Made by a program: the position numbers and the translations under genes. The notes under the pieces were generated by a model, which was not told the origin of the DNA, did not search any database, and was given only the letters and a program-made list of their open reading frames with translations. From Bacillota bacterium (lineage in GTDB: Bacteria > Bacillota > Clostridia > Christensenellales > SZUA-584), in assembly GCA_023415915.1 (NCBI GenBank), contig JAEZIZ010000066.1:7120-71119 (forward strand): DNA of 64,000 bases. Reading direction: 5' to 3'. The stretch's first letter is position 1; each line of letters begins with the position of its first letter. Shown piece by piece: positions 33,742 through 43,901 of the stretch.

Positions 33742-35126
33742 GCACCAGCCGCCTTTCCCGCCGGTATCGAAATGGACACCGTAAACCCCTCGCCCGGTTC
33801 GCTTTCGGTATACAGCGTGCCGCCTATGCTTTTAACCCGCTCGAGCATGTTGTTGAGCCCGAAGCCATAAGCTGCGTTCTCTGCTCCCGAGCCGTTGTCG
33901 CTGAAAGTCATCGTTACGGTATCGCCGGACTGCTGTATGAGTATATCGGCCTGCGTGCTTTTGCCGTGCCTTATGCTGTTGGTAGCGCATTCGACTATTG
34001 CCCGCATCAGCACGTTTTGCTGTATGGGCAGCAGGTCTATATCGCTTTCGCATACCAAATCAATACTTAAAGACGTATCGTTTTTTATCTGCGCTAAAAG
34101 CTCCTTTAAATTCTTAACAAAATCCTTTTCTTCCCCCTGCTTTATCGCCTTCACTGAAAGCCGTATGCTTTGCAGGCCGTCTTTTATCTGCTGCCTTGCA
34201 AGCGCGAGTTTTTTCTTCGCTTCGCGGCTGTCGCTTTCCAGCAGCTTCTCCCCTGCCTCCACGGATATAATGGCCGCGGTGAGCTTGTGTCCCACGTTAT
34301 CGTGTATCTCTGCCGCTATCCTGTTGCGCTCGGCTATAGCGCCCATCTCTTCAAGCTTTAATGACTTTTCTTCGTTCTGGGCGAGCGCCTGCTGAAGCAG
34401 GTTGTTGAGCAGAAACTGCTTTTTCATTGTATAAAACGCTATAAACACCAGTATGAATATTATCGAATTGACATAAATGCTGCCGAAAAACATGTTGGCG
34501 TCCGGGCTTACACCCATTTCTGAGAGCTTAACTATAATCGACCCGGCATACAGTAAAAACGCCGCCGCCGCATAAACTTTTGACTCCTTTAAAGTGAGCG
34601 AATTGATAACGCTCGCAACCATTACAAGAACGATGAACTGCGAGCTTGCAGTAAAATCAAGGTAGTTGACCGCAAGCGTAAGCAAAAGCTGCGCCGCCGG
34701 CATAGTAAAATACAGCAGCTTATGTCTTGGCTTTACAAACAGCCCGTTCAGTATTGCTATGACAAACGCGGCGGCGAGAAGTATGATTATAAGCCTCGAG
34801 TGTTCGCTTTTGCCGTTCAATGATATGTTTAATGCAAGCACTTCATACGCTATCACGAAAAGCACGAATATGCCCTGCTCTATGCCGCTGTCTGCATGCA
34901 TGCCGCTTATATCGGGGCTCTTATATACAGCCTGCTTCCTCCCGCAAAAGAACATATAAGCCGCGGCCGCTGGCAAGTTGAACAGCGCGATAAGCACAAT
35001 ATAAAGCGCTTTGCGCCTTTGGGTAAGCGCGTCGTTTTTCCAGCAATGCGAAATATAATAAGCCTGTATACAGACTTGTATTATGATTGCGGGTGCGATT
35101 ATTGGAATGAAAGGTCTGATATCCAT
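33738..35126 (-). CDS. membrane sensor histidine kinase of the NarX/LiaS (HisKA_3) type
   Basis: 462 residues. Residues 1-65 form two helices resembling a PLDc_N unit (Leu-Phe-Asn-Leu-Pro-Ala ... Phe-Cys-Gly-Arg-Lys), then about six further membrane helices to residue 240. HisKA_3 dimerisation is at about 260 with phospho-His in AAEIHDNVGHKLTAA. The ATPase has ECATNSIRHGKS, FSDNGSGAE and YGFGLNNMLERV. GGTGA precedes the ATG. It pairs with the response regulator by a 4-base overlap. The signal may be membrane- or drug-related, as in other kinases beside ABC-2 exporters. Confidence 0.9.
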   Translation of the reverse strand: MDIRPFIPIIAPAIIIQVCIQAYYISHCWKNDALTQRRKALYIVLIALFNLPAAAAYMFFCGRKQAVYKSPDISGMHADSGIEQGIFVLFVIAYEVLALNISLNGKSEHSRLIIILLAAAFVIAILNGLFVKPRHKLLYFTMPAAQLLLTLAVNYLDFTASSQFIVLVMVASVINSLTLKESKVYAAAAFLLYAGSIIVKLSEMGVSPDANMFFGSIYVNSIIFILVFIAFYTMKKQFLLNNLLQQALAQNEEKSLKLEEMGAIAERNRIAAEIHDNVGHKLTAAIISVEAGEKLLESDSREAKKKLALARQQIKDGLQSIRLSVKAIKQGEEKDFVKNLKELLAQIKNDTSLSIDLVCESDIDLLPIQQNVLMRAIVECATNSIRHGKSTQADILIQQSGDTVTMTFSDNGSGAENAAYGFGLNNMLERVKSIGGTLYTESEPGEGFTVSISIPAGKAAGA

Positions 35127-35189
35127 ATGTCACCAAAAAACAGATAATACTTCCGGCTATGAACAGTTTAATATATTATCGTGCCGGTT

Positions 35190-38100
35190 TCAACTCAATT
35201 GGTTCAGTACCTTCTGAATCGTTTCAATGCTGACTGGCTTGGCTATATGCTTGTCAAATCCTGAACTTACGGCATGTTCGATATCCTGCTGCCCGGCGTA
35301 GCCTGTAAGCGCGACGAGATATATACCTTTAGTTTCAGCATCTTCCTTTAAAAGGCGCGCAACCTCGTATCCGTTCATATCGGGCAGGCCGATATCACAG
35401 AATATTATATCGGGGCGAATTGCTTTTGCCTTGCCTATTCCCTCCGGGCCGTTTTTCGCGATATCCGCTTCGTGGCCTATCTGCCTGAACATCGAACCAA
35501 GAAGCTCCGCAAAATCCCTGTTGTCTTCAATAATCAGAACCCGCAAATGGCGGCTTGTAATGTTTGCGGGTACGGCCCCCTCTGTTTGCTTGCCCCGCGC
35601 GGCTGCGGGCAGACGCACCTCAAACGTTGAGCCCTTCCCGAGTCCGCCGCTCATTGCGCTTATCGTTCCGCCGTGAAGCTCGCATATGCCTTTCGCTATA
35701 CCAAGGCCCATGCCCAGCCCTCCTCCGCTGCGCTCGAGCGATTCGTCCGCTTGTACAAAAGGCTGAAATATTTTGTCGAGCATCTCCTTGTTTATGCCGA
35801 TACCGCTGTCCTTTACGCTTATCAACGCATGTCTTTTATCTTTATATACCTTAATTATTACGCGCCCGCCGCTTTCGGTAAACTTAAGCGCATTGTTAAG
35901 AAGATTGCCTATCATCTGCGAAATGCGCACCGGGTCGGCTTCCAGATAAAAACGTCCCGGCGGAATGTCCGTTTCAAGCTGTATGCCTTTGCGCTCAAAC
36001 TGCACCCGCATATCCTCTGCCGCCAGCGCCGCCAGCTTGTTTAAATCTATACGACTCTTCTTCAGCCTTATCTTATTCTGCGTAATACGCGTTATATCGA
36101 GCAGATCGTCCACAAGCCTGCAAAGCTGCTCGGACTGCCTCTTGATTATTTCCTTTGCCTGCTTTTCCTGCTTCTTGTCCTTTACCGAGTCAAGAAACGA
36201 TATGCCGGCTATTATTGTGGCAAGCGGGTTGCGCAGCTCGTGGGACAGTATACTTAAGAATTCGTTCTTGTTTTTATCTTCTTCTTTGAGCTTTTCTACG
36301 AGTTCATATGCCTGTCTTTCACTTTCTTTTAATCTGTCGTTCGTGAACAGCCGGCCCAACGCTATCGCTATATAATCCGCAATGGTGCTCATAAAAGCAA
36401 GATCGTAATCCGCAAACGTTTTTTTGAGCCTGCTTCCGAACGCCAGCGTGCCAATAACTGAGTTGTCCGCTTTAAGAGGATGGCATGCGTACGCCATTAT
36501 ACCCAGCTTGGCTATATCCACCGTCCTTACATCAGTTTTTTCGGTAATGCATTCGGCTACTATGCGTTCTCCCTCCTGCGCCACGCATCCGCATACCGCG
36601 GCGCCAAATTCAAGCCACTCAAATTTGCCTACGTCTTCTTCGGGTATGCCTGTCACAGCGTTTAAGTGCAGGCATCCTCTTTCTTTATCCACGATATAAT
36701 TGAAGAACACGTCGCAATCTATATGCTGCATCGCCATAGTACAAAGATCGTATATTATCTGGCAGGGGTTTTCGCTGAGCAGCAGACGGGACGTGATGCT
36801 TGCCAGAAGTTCGTTGCGCATCTTGTTCTTTTGAAGCTGCTCGTATGCTTTTTTCCTGCCCGTCACATCGGTTGTAGACCCGATCCACTCGATGATATTG
36901 CCCGCTTTATCAAGTAACGGCACCGCCCTTGTGTACGCCCAGCCTATTTCGCCGTTTGAGGTATTTATTCTGTGCTCAAGCTCGACGATGCTCTTGTTGC
37001 GCTTTGCATCCTCTATCATCTCTATAATCTGCTGCCTGTCTTCGGGCATTATATACTCTTCGAGCCATGTTTTGTCCGGCTTTTCGATGCTTCCGTAAAA
37101 ACCCTGACCGTGGAGCTGGGTCATGACGCTGCAGTCCGGGCTCATTCGGAAAAGCACTTCGGAACTGGCCGTAACCAATGCGCGCAGCTGCTCCTCCCGT
37201 TTTCTCAGCCTCTCCTCGGTAAACGCTCGCTGTACTGCCGCCCATGTGCGCTCGGCTGTTTCCTTTGCCAGCGAAACTTCCAGCGGCGTCCAGTTGCGGG
37301 GCGTCGAAGCGTACACGCAAAGGCAGGCGGTTAGGGTTTCTTTTTCAAACAAGGGAAACGAGATGCTTGAAACAATCCCATGCTCGAGCACTCTTTTGCA
37401 TTCTTCGGCGGGTAGCAGTTCGTTGTTATTATAGTCCCGCACAATGAGCGGCTTTCCCGAGCACAACATTCTGACGACTGTCGGGTAGGTATCATGTATG
37501 TTCTCTTCATGTGAAGTCTCGCCGTTTTGCCTGCTAAAAGAGCCTGTTTCGCTGAGTTTTTCAGGTTCACAGCATTTTATAAATACTGCTTTAGCCTTCA
37601 AATGATTTGCAATCAATCTGGAAGCTGTGTATTCTATCGCGGCAGGGTCGGTAAGCGGCCTTATTGAGTCGCTGAGATTTAACAGGAATTTCAATCGCTC
37701 GTCGCTCTTCTTCAACGCTTCCTCCGCGCGTTTTCTTAGCAGCACTTCCATAACGGACGGCGTCAGCGCCTCTAGCATCTCTTCTTCTTCCTGCCTGTAT
37801 CCGCCTTCTCGGTTGGCTACGGCGACTATGCCTGTCACCTTGCTGTTCTGTATAAAAGGCGTGCCTAAAAAAGACGTTATCTTTGGATGGCCGGGGCATA
37901 TTTCTTTACTTGCCGTCCCAATATCGTTTGTTACTAATGTTTGCCCGCTGCGAATAACGGCATCAAATAATTTGCGTATCCCGGTATCGCAGGTTTTATC
38001 GTGTAAGGGCTTATCGTGCCGGCCGCAGCTTTCCCTTCCGCTTTGGCTGACCGCAACGATATGGAACAGCCCGTCGTCGCCTATCTCCCCCGCTATGCTT

Positions 38101-39017
38101 ATATCGCTCTTCGTCGCCGACTCGATAATCTTAAGGGCCGCAAGCGCCAATTCCTCCATGGTATCGCAATAAAGCGCTTTTTCATATATTGCGTTTACCA
38201 TCTGCAGCAGATTCTTCTGCCTGCCCAGCATTGTTTCGTGCCGTTTCCTGCGTGTAATGTCGCGGAAAACAGCAACCGCGCCGTTAAACGCACCGTCTTC
38301 GTCGGTAAAAACCTTAGTATGCACTTCGGTATGAATCAGCCTGCCGCTTTTATGGTAAATGGATATTTCTCCCGAGCAGCTGCGTTTAAGAAGCGCAATC
38401 TTTATTGCCTTATGCCGTAAAGATTCCATCCTGCCTATGCAGAACATCTCGTCGGCCGGCCTGCCGAGTACTTCCTGCTCGCTCCAGCCGTATATCTTCT
38501 GTGCCGTTTCATTCCAATAGATTATTTTCCTATATTTGTCATACGCCGTTATTGCGTCCGTAACGTTGGAGAGAAGGCGCTTTTGAAAATTGAAGATTTC
38601 TATTGCCTGTTTTCGCTCAGTCATGTTTTCCATTACTATGAATGCAGAGGTTATTTCGCCTGCAGAATCGCGAATGGGAATTGAGAGAAAAAACACTGGA
38701 ATTTGAGCGCCATGCATGTTTTCTATCAACACTTCATTATAGCGCACTATTTCACCGTTATGCAGAGAGCGGCTTACTGGCATATCTTCAGGCGTAAAGG
38801 GCGTGCCGTCCTGCATGAAAATTTTTAAGGCGACAGTATGGATATCTTTAATTCCGATTTCATTGAGGCCTAAAAGCTCTATGCCCAGCCTGTTTATGAA
38901 CAGTGGGCGCGCGTTCGTATCAACGAGCACGATAGTTATCGGGACAGCGTTGAAAATGATTTCAAGCCGTTTTAAGAACGGCTCTTTGCCTTCTTTATGC
39001 TTTTGTGTATCGTGCAT
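35190..39017 (-). CDS. large multi-PAS/GAF hybrid histidine kinase
   Basis: About 1275 residues, no membrane helix. Order: PAS about 15-135 (IFNAVPITIVLVDTNARPLFIN), PAS about 140-260 (VTDAITAYDKYRKIIYWNETAQKIYGW), GAF about 275-430, GAF about 445-600, PAS about 620-740 (IEWIGSTTDVTGRKKA), GAF about 755-915, HisKA with LSILSHELRNPLATI (about 935), ATPase with NLLNNALKFTESGG, DSGIGIN and GGLGMGLGIAKGI, and a C-terminal receiver with DIIFCDIGLPDMNG. The receiver keeps its Asp pair (IIEDNRDFAE). ATG 39017 is preferred over 39023 because GGGGG lies 8 bases away. No partner output gene is adjacent. Confidence 0.9.
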   Translation of the reverse strand: MHDTQKHKEGKEPFLKRLEIIFNAVPITIVLVDTNARPLFINRLGIELLGLNEIGIKDIHTVALKIFMQDGTPFTPEDMPVSRSLHNGEIVRYNEVLIENMHGAQIPVFFLSIPIRDSAGEITSAFIVMENMTERKQAIEIFNFQKRLLSNVTDAITAYDKYRKIIYWNETAQKIYGWSEQEVLGRPADEMFCIGRMESLRHKAIKIALLKRSCSGEISIYHKSGRLIHTEVHTKVFTDEDGAFNGAVAVFRDITRRKRHETMLGRQKNLLQMVNAIYEKALYCDTMEELALAALKIIESATKSDISIAGEIGDDGLFHIVAVSQSGRESCGRHDKPLHDKTCDTGIRKLFDAVIRSGQTLVTNDIGTASKEICPGHPKITSFLGTPFIQNSKVTGIVAVANREGGYRQEEEEMLEALTPSVMEVLLRKRAEEALKKSDERLKFLLNLSDSIRPLTDPAAIEYTASRLIANHLKAKAVFIKCCEPEKLSETGSFSRQNGETSHEENIHDTYPTVVRMLCSGKPLIVRDYNNNELLPAEECKRVLEHGIVSSISFPLFEKETLTACLCVYASTPRNWTPLEVSLAKETAERTWAAVQRAFTEERLRKREEQLRALVTASSEVLFRMSPDCSVMTQLHGQGFYGSIEKPDKTWLEEYIMPEDRQQIIEMIEDAKRNKSIVELEHRINTSNGEIGWAYTRAVPLLDKAGNIIEWIGSTTDVTGRKKAYEQLQKNKMRNELLASITSRLLLSENPCQIIYDLCTMAMQHIDCDVFFNYIVDKERGCLHLNAVTGIPEEDVGKFEWLEFGAAVCGCVAQEGERIVAECITEKTDVRTVDIAKLGIMAYACHPLKADNSVIGTLAFGSRLKKTFADYDLAFMSTIADYIAIALGRLFTNDRLKESERQAYELVEKLKEEDKNKNEFLSILSHELRNPLATIIAGISFLDSVKDKKQEKQAKEIIKRQSEQLCRLVDDLLDITRITQNKIRLKKSRIDLNKLAALAAEDMRVQFERKGIQLETDIPPGRFYLEADPVRISQMIGNLLNNALKFTESGGRVIIKVYKDKRHALISVKDSGIGINKEMLDKIFQPFVQADESLERSGGGLGMGLGIAKGICELHGGTISAMSGGLGKGSTFEVRLPAAARGKQTEGAVPANITSRHLRVLIIEDNRDFAELLGSMFRQIGHEADIAKNGPEGIGKAKAIRPDIIFCDIGLPDMNGYEVARLLKEDAETKGIYLVALTGYAGQQDIEHAVSSGFDKHIAKPVSIETIQKVLNQLS

Positions 39018-39023
39018 GCCCAT

Positions 39024-39337
39024 ATCCCCCTATTGGTACATACATATCTATAAAAAATAATCATTAATTAATCCTGTTAATTTGCGCACGTTTTTATTAG
39101 CGGATGAAAGATTTTGGAGCATTTGCAGAATGGAATTTTTAGTATTTGCTGTTTCCATTGTATAACAGTATTTATCATTTCGCAACAATTACGCATATAT
39201 ATTCATCAATATAAAATTTCCTGATATTTTCATTGAGTATGGGAACTTTTATTATGGCTGTCTCGTCTAACGTTAATGAGTCAATAATATCTGCCATAGA
39301 TAAATAAGCTTCACATTTCGTGGGAAAGGATACGACA
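39024..39337. other. 314-bp divergent spacer
   Basis: AT-rich region between the hybrid kinase (leftward) and the ABC exporter (rightward). It must hold both promoters, but I see no consensus pair good enough to name. No repeat or hairpin of note. Confidence 0.4.
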
Positions 39338-40258
39338 TTGGAACTATTAAAAATCGAAGGTCTTACAAAGATCATCAAGAAGAAAAAGATACTGGATAAT
39401 ATATCCCTTACGGTAAATCCAGGCGAGATCGTCGGTTTTCTTGGCCCGAACGGCGCGGGAAAAACAACGACTATCAAGATGATAATGGGCTTGTTTACCA
39501 TAACTGCAGGCAATATAACCATTTGCGGACACGACGTTGTGACCGACTTTGAAAACGCGATGCAGTATGTCGGCGGCATCATTGAAAACCCGGATCTCTA
39601 TAAGAGGATGACAGGCAGACAAAACCTCGAATACTACGCGGCAATGTATGAGCGCACAAAAAGGGAGAGCATTGACGAGGTCGTGGAGCTTGTCAAAATG
39701 TCGCAGCGAATAAACGACAAAGTTAAATCATATTCGCTTGGCATGCGTCAGAGGATAGGCATAGCCCAGGCGCTGCTTCATACTCCGCGCCTCTTAGTAC
39801 TCGACGAGCCTACCAACGGCCTTGACCCCATAGGCATTAAGGAGCTCCGCGATCTGTTGAAATACCTTGCCAAAAACGCGTCGGTCGGCGTATTCGTTTC
39901 CAGCCATTTGCTGGCCGAGATGGAGCTCATGTGCGACAGGATATACATAATCGATAACGGAGTTATGATAGGCGAAAAGACCATAAGCCAAATAGAGAAC
40001 AACGTTGAAGGCATATATAAGTATACGTTCATAACCAGCGACAGCGATAAAACGTTTGAATATTTCAAAAGCCTCGACGCCAATGTTGACAGGGAAAACG
40101 GCAATGTTACCGTGATAATGAAGCGGGAGCTTGTTCCCGGTCTTGTTAAAACGCTTGTTGAAAAGAATATAGACATATATGCGGTCAACCAGGCGCAAAG
40201 GACGCTCGAGCAGGACTTCATATCGATGACGACCGGCACAAAGACGCAGATCCGCTGA
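39338..40258 (+). CDS. ABC-2 exporter ATPase
   Basis: About 306 residues. Walker A GPNGAGKTT (about 37), signature YSLGMRQRIGIA, Walker B LLVLDEPTNGLDP and the His switch in VSSHLLAEM. The C-terminal extension has an LEQDFISMT end typical of this class. The frame opens at GTG 39320, but TTG 39338 has GGAAAGG 8 bases upstream and removes six residues that do not fit the family start. It is followed by the permease gene after 33 bases. Confidence 0.9.
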   Translation: MELLKIEGLTKIIKKKKILDNISLTVNPGEIVGFLGPNGAGKTTTIKMIMGLFTITAGNITICGHDVVTDFENAMQYVGGIIENPDLYKRMTGRQNLEYYAAMYERTKRESIDEVVELVKMSQRINDKVKSYSLGMRQRIGIAQALLHTPRLLVLDEPTNGLDPIGIKELRDLLKYLAKNASVGVFVSSHLLAEMELMCDRIYIIDNGVMIGEKTISQIENNVEGIYKYTFITSDSDKTFEYFKSLDANVDRENGNVTVIMKRELVPGLVKTLVEKNIDIYAVNQAQRTLEQDFISMTTGTKTQIR

Positions 40259-40291
40259 TGAGCTTTGCATTAGCAGAAAGGACTAATAACG

Positions 40292-42133
40292 ATGAGTTTT
40301 TTAAGACAGATAAAGTTGGAAATTGTAAATATATTAAGGTCTAAATTTCTCCTTATAATAGGCATACTCGTGCTTGCCGCTTCAATTGCCATACCGGTGA
40401 TAACCGCGCTTATACCTCCCCCGGACGAGCGGACATATCCGGGCGGGCCGATAATTTATTCGAGCAGCGCCGTGGCTATAGACGTTGCGTATAAGGGAGC
40501 CTATCCCGGCGAGGAGCCGATAATAGTCGACGGCGTCGAAATAACTCCTGACAACCCGTCATACTGGGCGCTGCAGAATATAAAGCAGCAGCGGCAGATG
40601 ATAGAAGAGGGTTCCATGACGTTCCAGCAAAGCGCTTCTTCGGGACTGGCGCTTAAGTTCATGGATGTGCAGGAAGACTTCTATATGCACTTCGCGGTAA
40701 AGGTTACGACATACGAAGATTACCGCATGGACTTCCAATGGAGCGGCATGACGATGCTTAACGATAAGTTCTTATACGAGAACAGCGAACAGGACATAGC
40801 CGCGCTGCTTGAGGTCTCTCAGATGTTCGGCACATACTATGATACGGAGGAAAACTTCAAAAAGAAATACATAGATATATCTTCTGAAGAAAGGCTTGCC
40901 GCGATTGATAAGGCGGACGAATATCTCGGCAAAATATATCAAATGCTTGATAACGACGATTTCCCGCTTTATATAGAATTAAGCATATTGCAACAGGAAG
41001 AATACATCAAAAACAACGAGGATCAGATAGCAATATTCGAGCAGGATATAATTGAGCATCCTGAGCAGGAAGAATCATTAAGCAAGCAGATAGAAATGCT
41101 TAACAACGAAATAAAGCGCATAAGGGAAAGCGCTATACCCTTGCTGCAGTACAGGCTGGAGAAGAACATAATACCAAATACGGATATGTGGCAGAACTCG
41201 GCAATAAACGATATACAGCAAGCCCAATCGTTTCTGCTCAACTTTGAAATCGTATCCGAAGAGGACTTCAACAAGCCCGATTACCAGTATTTAAAAGATC
41301 AGTACGAGACGTATCACAGATACCAGTCGGAAATGAACGCTAGAAAACTGGAATGCCAGAATATCGAGCTTGTAGCGCGAAACAGCCTTGATGCCGACAA
41401 GCCGGATATGAAATATGTTCCGGACGGCGCGCGCATGGCAACTGTAAAGTTCCTCGATTACTCGATAATAGTGGCGCTGTTCGCGGTGCTGGTAGGCGGC
41501 TGGATAATGGGAAGCGAGTTCCAGCTCGGAACGATAAGGCTGCTGCTCATACGCCCCAAGACGCGCACCAAGATACTCATGTCCAAGTTTATTGCGGCGC
41601 TTGTGCTCTCGCTGGGCATATACATCGTCGGCTCGATACTCAACGCCGTTACAAACGGCATATGTTTCGGTTTTTCCGACTTTGCTTTCCCGAACTATTC
41701 CGTAGCGGGCGGAGTAGGCTTCTTCGGCGTATATATACCCGAGCTTCTTGCATGCTCAGTGTCGGTGATTTTCGCATACAGCGTAGCGTTCATGCTGTCG
41801 ATGCTTGTCAAGAACATAGCCGTATCGATATCTATACCGGTCATCTGTTTCATCGGATGCTACCTGCTGATGGACGCGCTTACGGCTACTCGCGTAGTGG
41901 AGTGGATAGCGTATACGCCGATACCTTATGTGCAGCTCTCGGCGTTCTTCATGCCGTACAGCACGTCGTATACGAATTTTAACACGTATATCGAGCCCAC
42001 AAACGCTATGCAGCTCATTTTAAGGGGCGTGCCCTTGAGCGTGACATATGGTATAATACTGCTGCTGGCGCTTTCGGCAATATGCGTCATTGTATCGATA
42101 TTCACGTTCAGGAAACGCGATATAACAAATTAA
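40292..42133 (+). CDS. ABC-2 exporter permease with a large external domain
   Basis: 613 residues. One membrane helix near the N terminus (LLIIGILVLAASIAIPVITALIP), then about 340 residues outside the membrane rich in coiled-coil pattern (for example EQEESLSKQIEMLNNEIKRI), then five or more helices from about 390 to 605 containing the coupling segment GSEFQLGTIRLLLIRPKTRTKI. That is the YhgE/ABC-2 permease layout with an extended extracellular domain. GAAAGGA lies before the ATG. It forms an exporter with the upstream ATPase; the PASTA protein follows after 13 bases. Confidence 0.85.
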   Translation: MSFLRQIKLEIVNILRSKFLLIIGILVLAASIAIPVITALIPPPDERTYPGGPIIYSSSAVAIDVAYKGAYPGEEPIIVDGVEITPDNPSYWALQNIKQQRQMIEEGSMTFQQSASSGLALKFMDVQEDFYMHFAVKVTTYEDYRMDFQWSGMTMLNDKFLYENSEQDIAALLEVSQMFGTYYDTEENFKKKYIDISSEERLAAIDKADEYLGKIYQMLDNDDFPLYIELSILQQEEYIKNNEDQIAIFEQDIIEHPEQEESLSKQIEMLNNEIKRIRESAIPLLQYRLEKNIIPNTDMWQNSAINDIQQAQSFLLNFEIVSEEDFNKPDYQYLKDQYETYHRYQSEMNARKLECQNIELVARNSLDADKPDMKYVPDGARMATVKFLDYSIIVALFAVLVGGWIMGSEFQLGTIRLLLIRPKTRTKILMSKFIAALVLSLGIYIVGSILNAVTNGICFGFSDFAFPNYSVAGGVGFFGVYIPELLACSVSVIFAYSVAFMLSMLVKNIAVSISIPVICFIGCYLLMDALTATRVVEWIAYTPIPYVQLSAFFMPYSTSYTNFNTYIEPTNAMQLILRGVPLSVTYGIILLLALSAICVIVSIFTFRKRDITN

Positions 42134-42146
42134 GAGAGGCCAATTG

Positions 42147-43895
42147 ATGAGCGATAAAAACGGCTTTTTAAGCAATTATGGTAAAAACATGGACGAACAG
42201 CCCCCGAGCGAGATAGTCATTAAGGACGTCGACCTCGGCTATAAGTTTGAAGAAAAGAGCGGGTTCAAAAAACCCGAGTTAACAGGCGGGCCGCCGCCTT
42301 CGAGAAGGCCTCAGCTGCTTATACCCATAATAGCGGGAGGCGCGGTAGTCGTAGCCTTGATAGTGATACTCTTGCTCTTACTGGGCGGCGGCATAAAAGT
42401 CATAGACTTTAAAGGTATGTCGCTTTCCGACGCGCAGCTGTGGGCCAACCAGAACGGCGTGCTGCTCAACGTTGAAGAGGAGTTCAACGACGAGTTTGAA
42501 GCAAGCAAGATAATTGCGCAGAGCGTCGAAGCAGACAAGACAATAAAGAAGGGCGAGTTTTTAACGCTTACCGTATCCAAGGGGCACGACCTCTCGGTTA
42601 TGGTCGAGCTGCCCGATATTATGTCGATGACTATGGACGAGGTGCAGGAATGGGCGGATAAGAATTTCATGTCCAAGGTGCGCATCACGTCGGAATACAA
42701 CGACGCCGTTCCCGCAAACAGAGTTATAAGGTACGAGATAAACGACGATAAAGTCGCGGGCGGCAAAATAAGGCGCGATACTCCCCTGTACGTCATAGTA
42801 TCGAAAGGCCCTGAAGACGAGAGCACGGTGCAGGTAACAGTGCCCGATTTCAAGACCATGTCCATCTCGGAAAGCTATATATTCGCCAGCCAGAACGGAA
42901 TAGCGCTTATAGTTGAAGAGCAATACGACGATTATGTGCCCAAGGGGACGGTAATATCCCAGAGCGTAAAGTCGCAGGAAAAGGTGGCAAAAGGCACAGA
43001 AATAAAGCTTGTCGTCTCCAAGGGCAAGAAAATAACGATACCCGATTTCTCGGACTATTCGAAAGACCAGGCCGCTGCCGTTGCGTCGACGCTGGGCATA
43101 CCCGTTACGATAAACGAGAAGTACTCCAATTCCAAAGCGGGCGCGTTCCTCTCCCAGAGCATTAAAGCGGGCACGGTATATGAGGAAGGCGATTACATAG
43201 AGCTCAATTATTCTCTGGGCAACAAGATACAGCTGGCTTCATACGTCGGCCAGACGAGGGACGCCATAGAAAGCTGGGCGAACGATCTTAACGCCAAGGG
43301 CGCCAATATAACGATAAAGGTCACGGAGACGCAAAGCAGCTCCCCCAAGGGCACTATAATATATCAGGACGTGGCGAACGCTATGATAGGCGTTAAAAAG
43401 ACTATAAACATCACCGTCTCGCTCGGCAAAATAATATATGTGCCTGATCTTGTTATTCCAGATGAAAATGCGCTGGGCGACCCGAATAGAGGTTACGATG
43501 TCGCTATTACAAGAGAAGAAGCTATAGCTTTGTGTGAAGCAGTCGGACTTGTTCCGGTATTTGTTGAAGCTCCTAATCCAAACAGATTGCCAGGTGAAGT
43601 TTGGGAACAGAGCGAACCTGCCGGCAAGGAAGTAAGAGAAGGTACAGTAATAACACTAAAGTATGTGCCTTCTACTCAGTATCAAGTCCCAGACTTTAAA
43701 GGCATGCCACGTAATCAAGTACTTAGTGATCCCAAAATGTTTGGAAAGCAGTTTACCATAGTATTTGCAGATTACAGCGAGTATGTGCCTGATTACGCCG
43801 GAGAGGTATATGAACAATCTTTGCCCGCATATTCGATGGCAGCTGCAGGCACAGCGATAACGCTGTATATCGGCCCGCAGCCGCCGTCACCGTAA
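42147..43895 (+). CDS. membrane-anchored PASTA-repeat protein
   Basis: About 582 residues. Cytoplasmic tail 1-55, one membrane helix (about 57-80), then about seven PASTA-type repeats outside. Each starts with a D/F-x-G-M/S-x-x-x-x-A pattern and ends with a G-x-x-I-x-L-x-V-S-x-G strand. There is no kinase domain, so this is the sensor half of a PrkC-like layout alone. PASTA domains bind muropeptides or lipid II. ATG 42147 is preferred over TTG 42144 because GAGAGG lies upstream. From about 43440 the codon usage turns AT-rich. Co-transcription with the exporter suggests a wall-linked job. Confidence 0.85.
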   Translation: MSDKNGFLSNYGKNMDEQPPSEIVIKDVDLGYKFEEKSGFKKPELTGGPPPSRRPQLLIPIIAGGAVVVALIVILLLLLGGGIKVIDFKGMSLSDAQLWANQNGVLLNVEEEFNDEFEASKIIAQSVEADKTIKKGEFLTLTVSKGHDLSVMVELPDIMSMTMDEVQEWADKNFMSKVRITSEYNDAVPANRVIRYEINDDKVAGGKIRRDTPLYVIVSKGPEDESTVQVTVPDFKTMSISESYIFASQNGIALIVEEQYDDYVPKGTVISQSVKSQEKVAKGTEIKLVVSKGKKITIPDFSDYSKDQAAAVASTLGIPVTINEKYSNSKAGAFLSQSIKAGTVYEEGDYIELNYSLGNKIQLASYVGQTRDAIESWANDLNAKGANITIKVTETQSSSPKGTIIYQDVANAMIGVKKTINITVSLGKIIYVPDLVIPDENALGDPNRGYDVAITREEAIALCEAVGLVPVFVEAPNPNRLPGEVWEQSEPAGKEVREGTVITLKYVPSTQYQVPDFKGMPRNQVLSDPKMFGKQFTIVFADYSEYVPDYAGEVYEQSLPAYSMAAAGTAITLYIGPQPPSP

Positions 43896-43901
43896 CGAGC
43901 T

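Noticed and set aside
42147..43895. PrkC-type serine/threonine kinase
   Set aside because: PASTA repeats and one membrane helix are present, but the cytoplasmic part is only about 55 residues and has no kinase domain.
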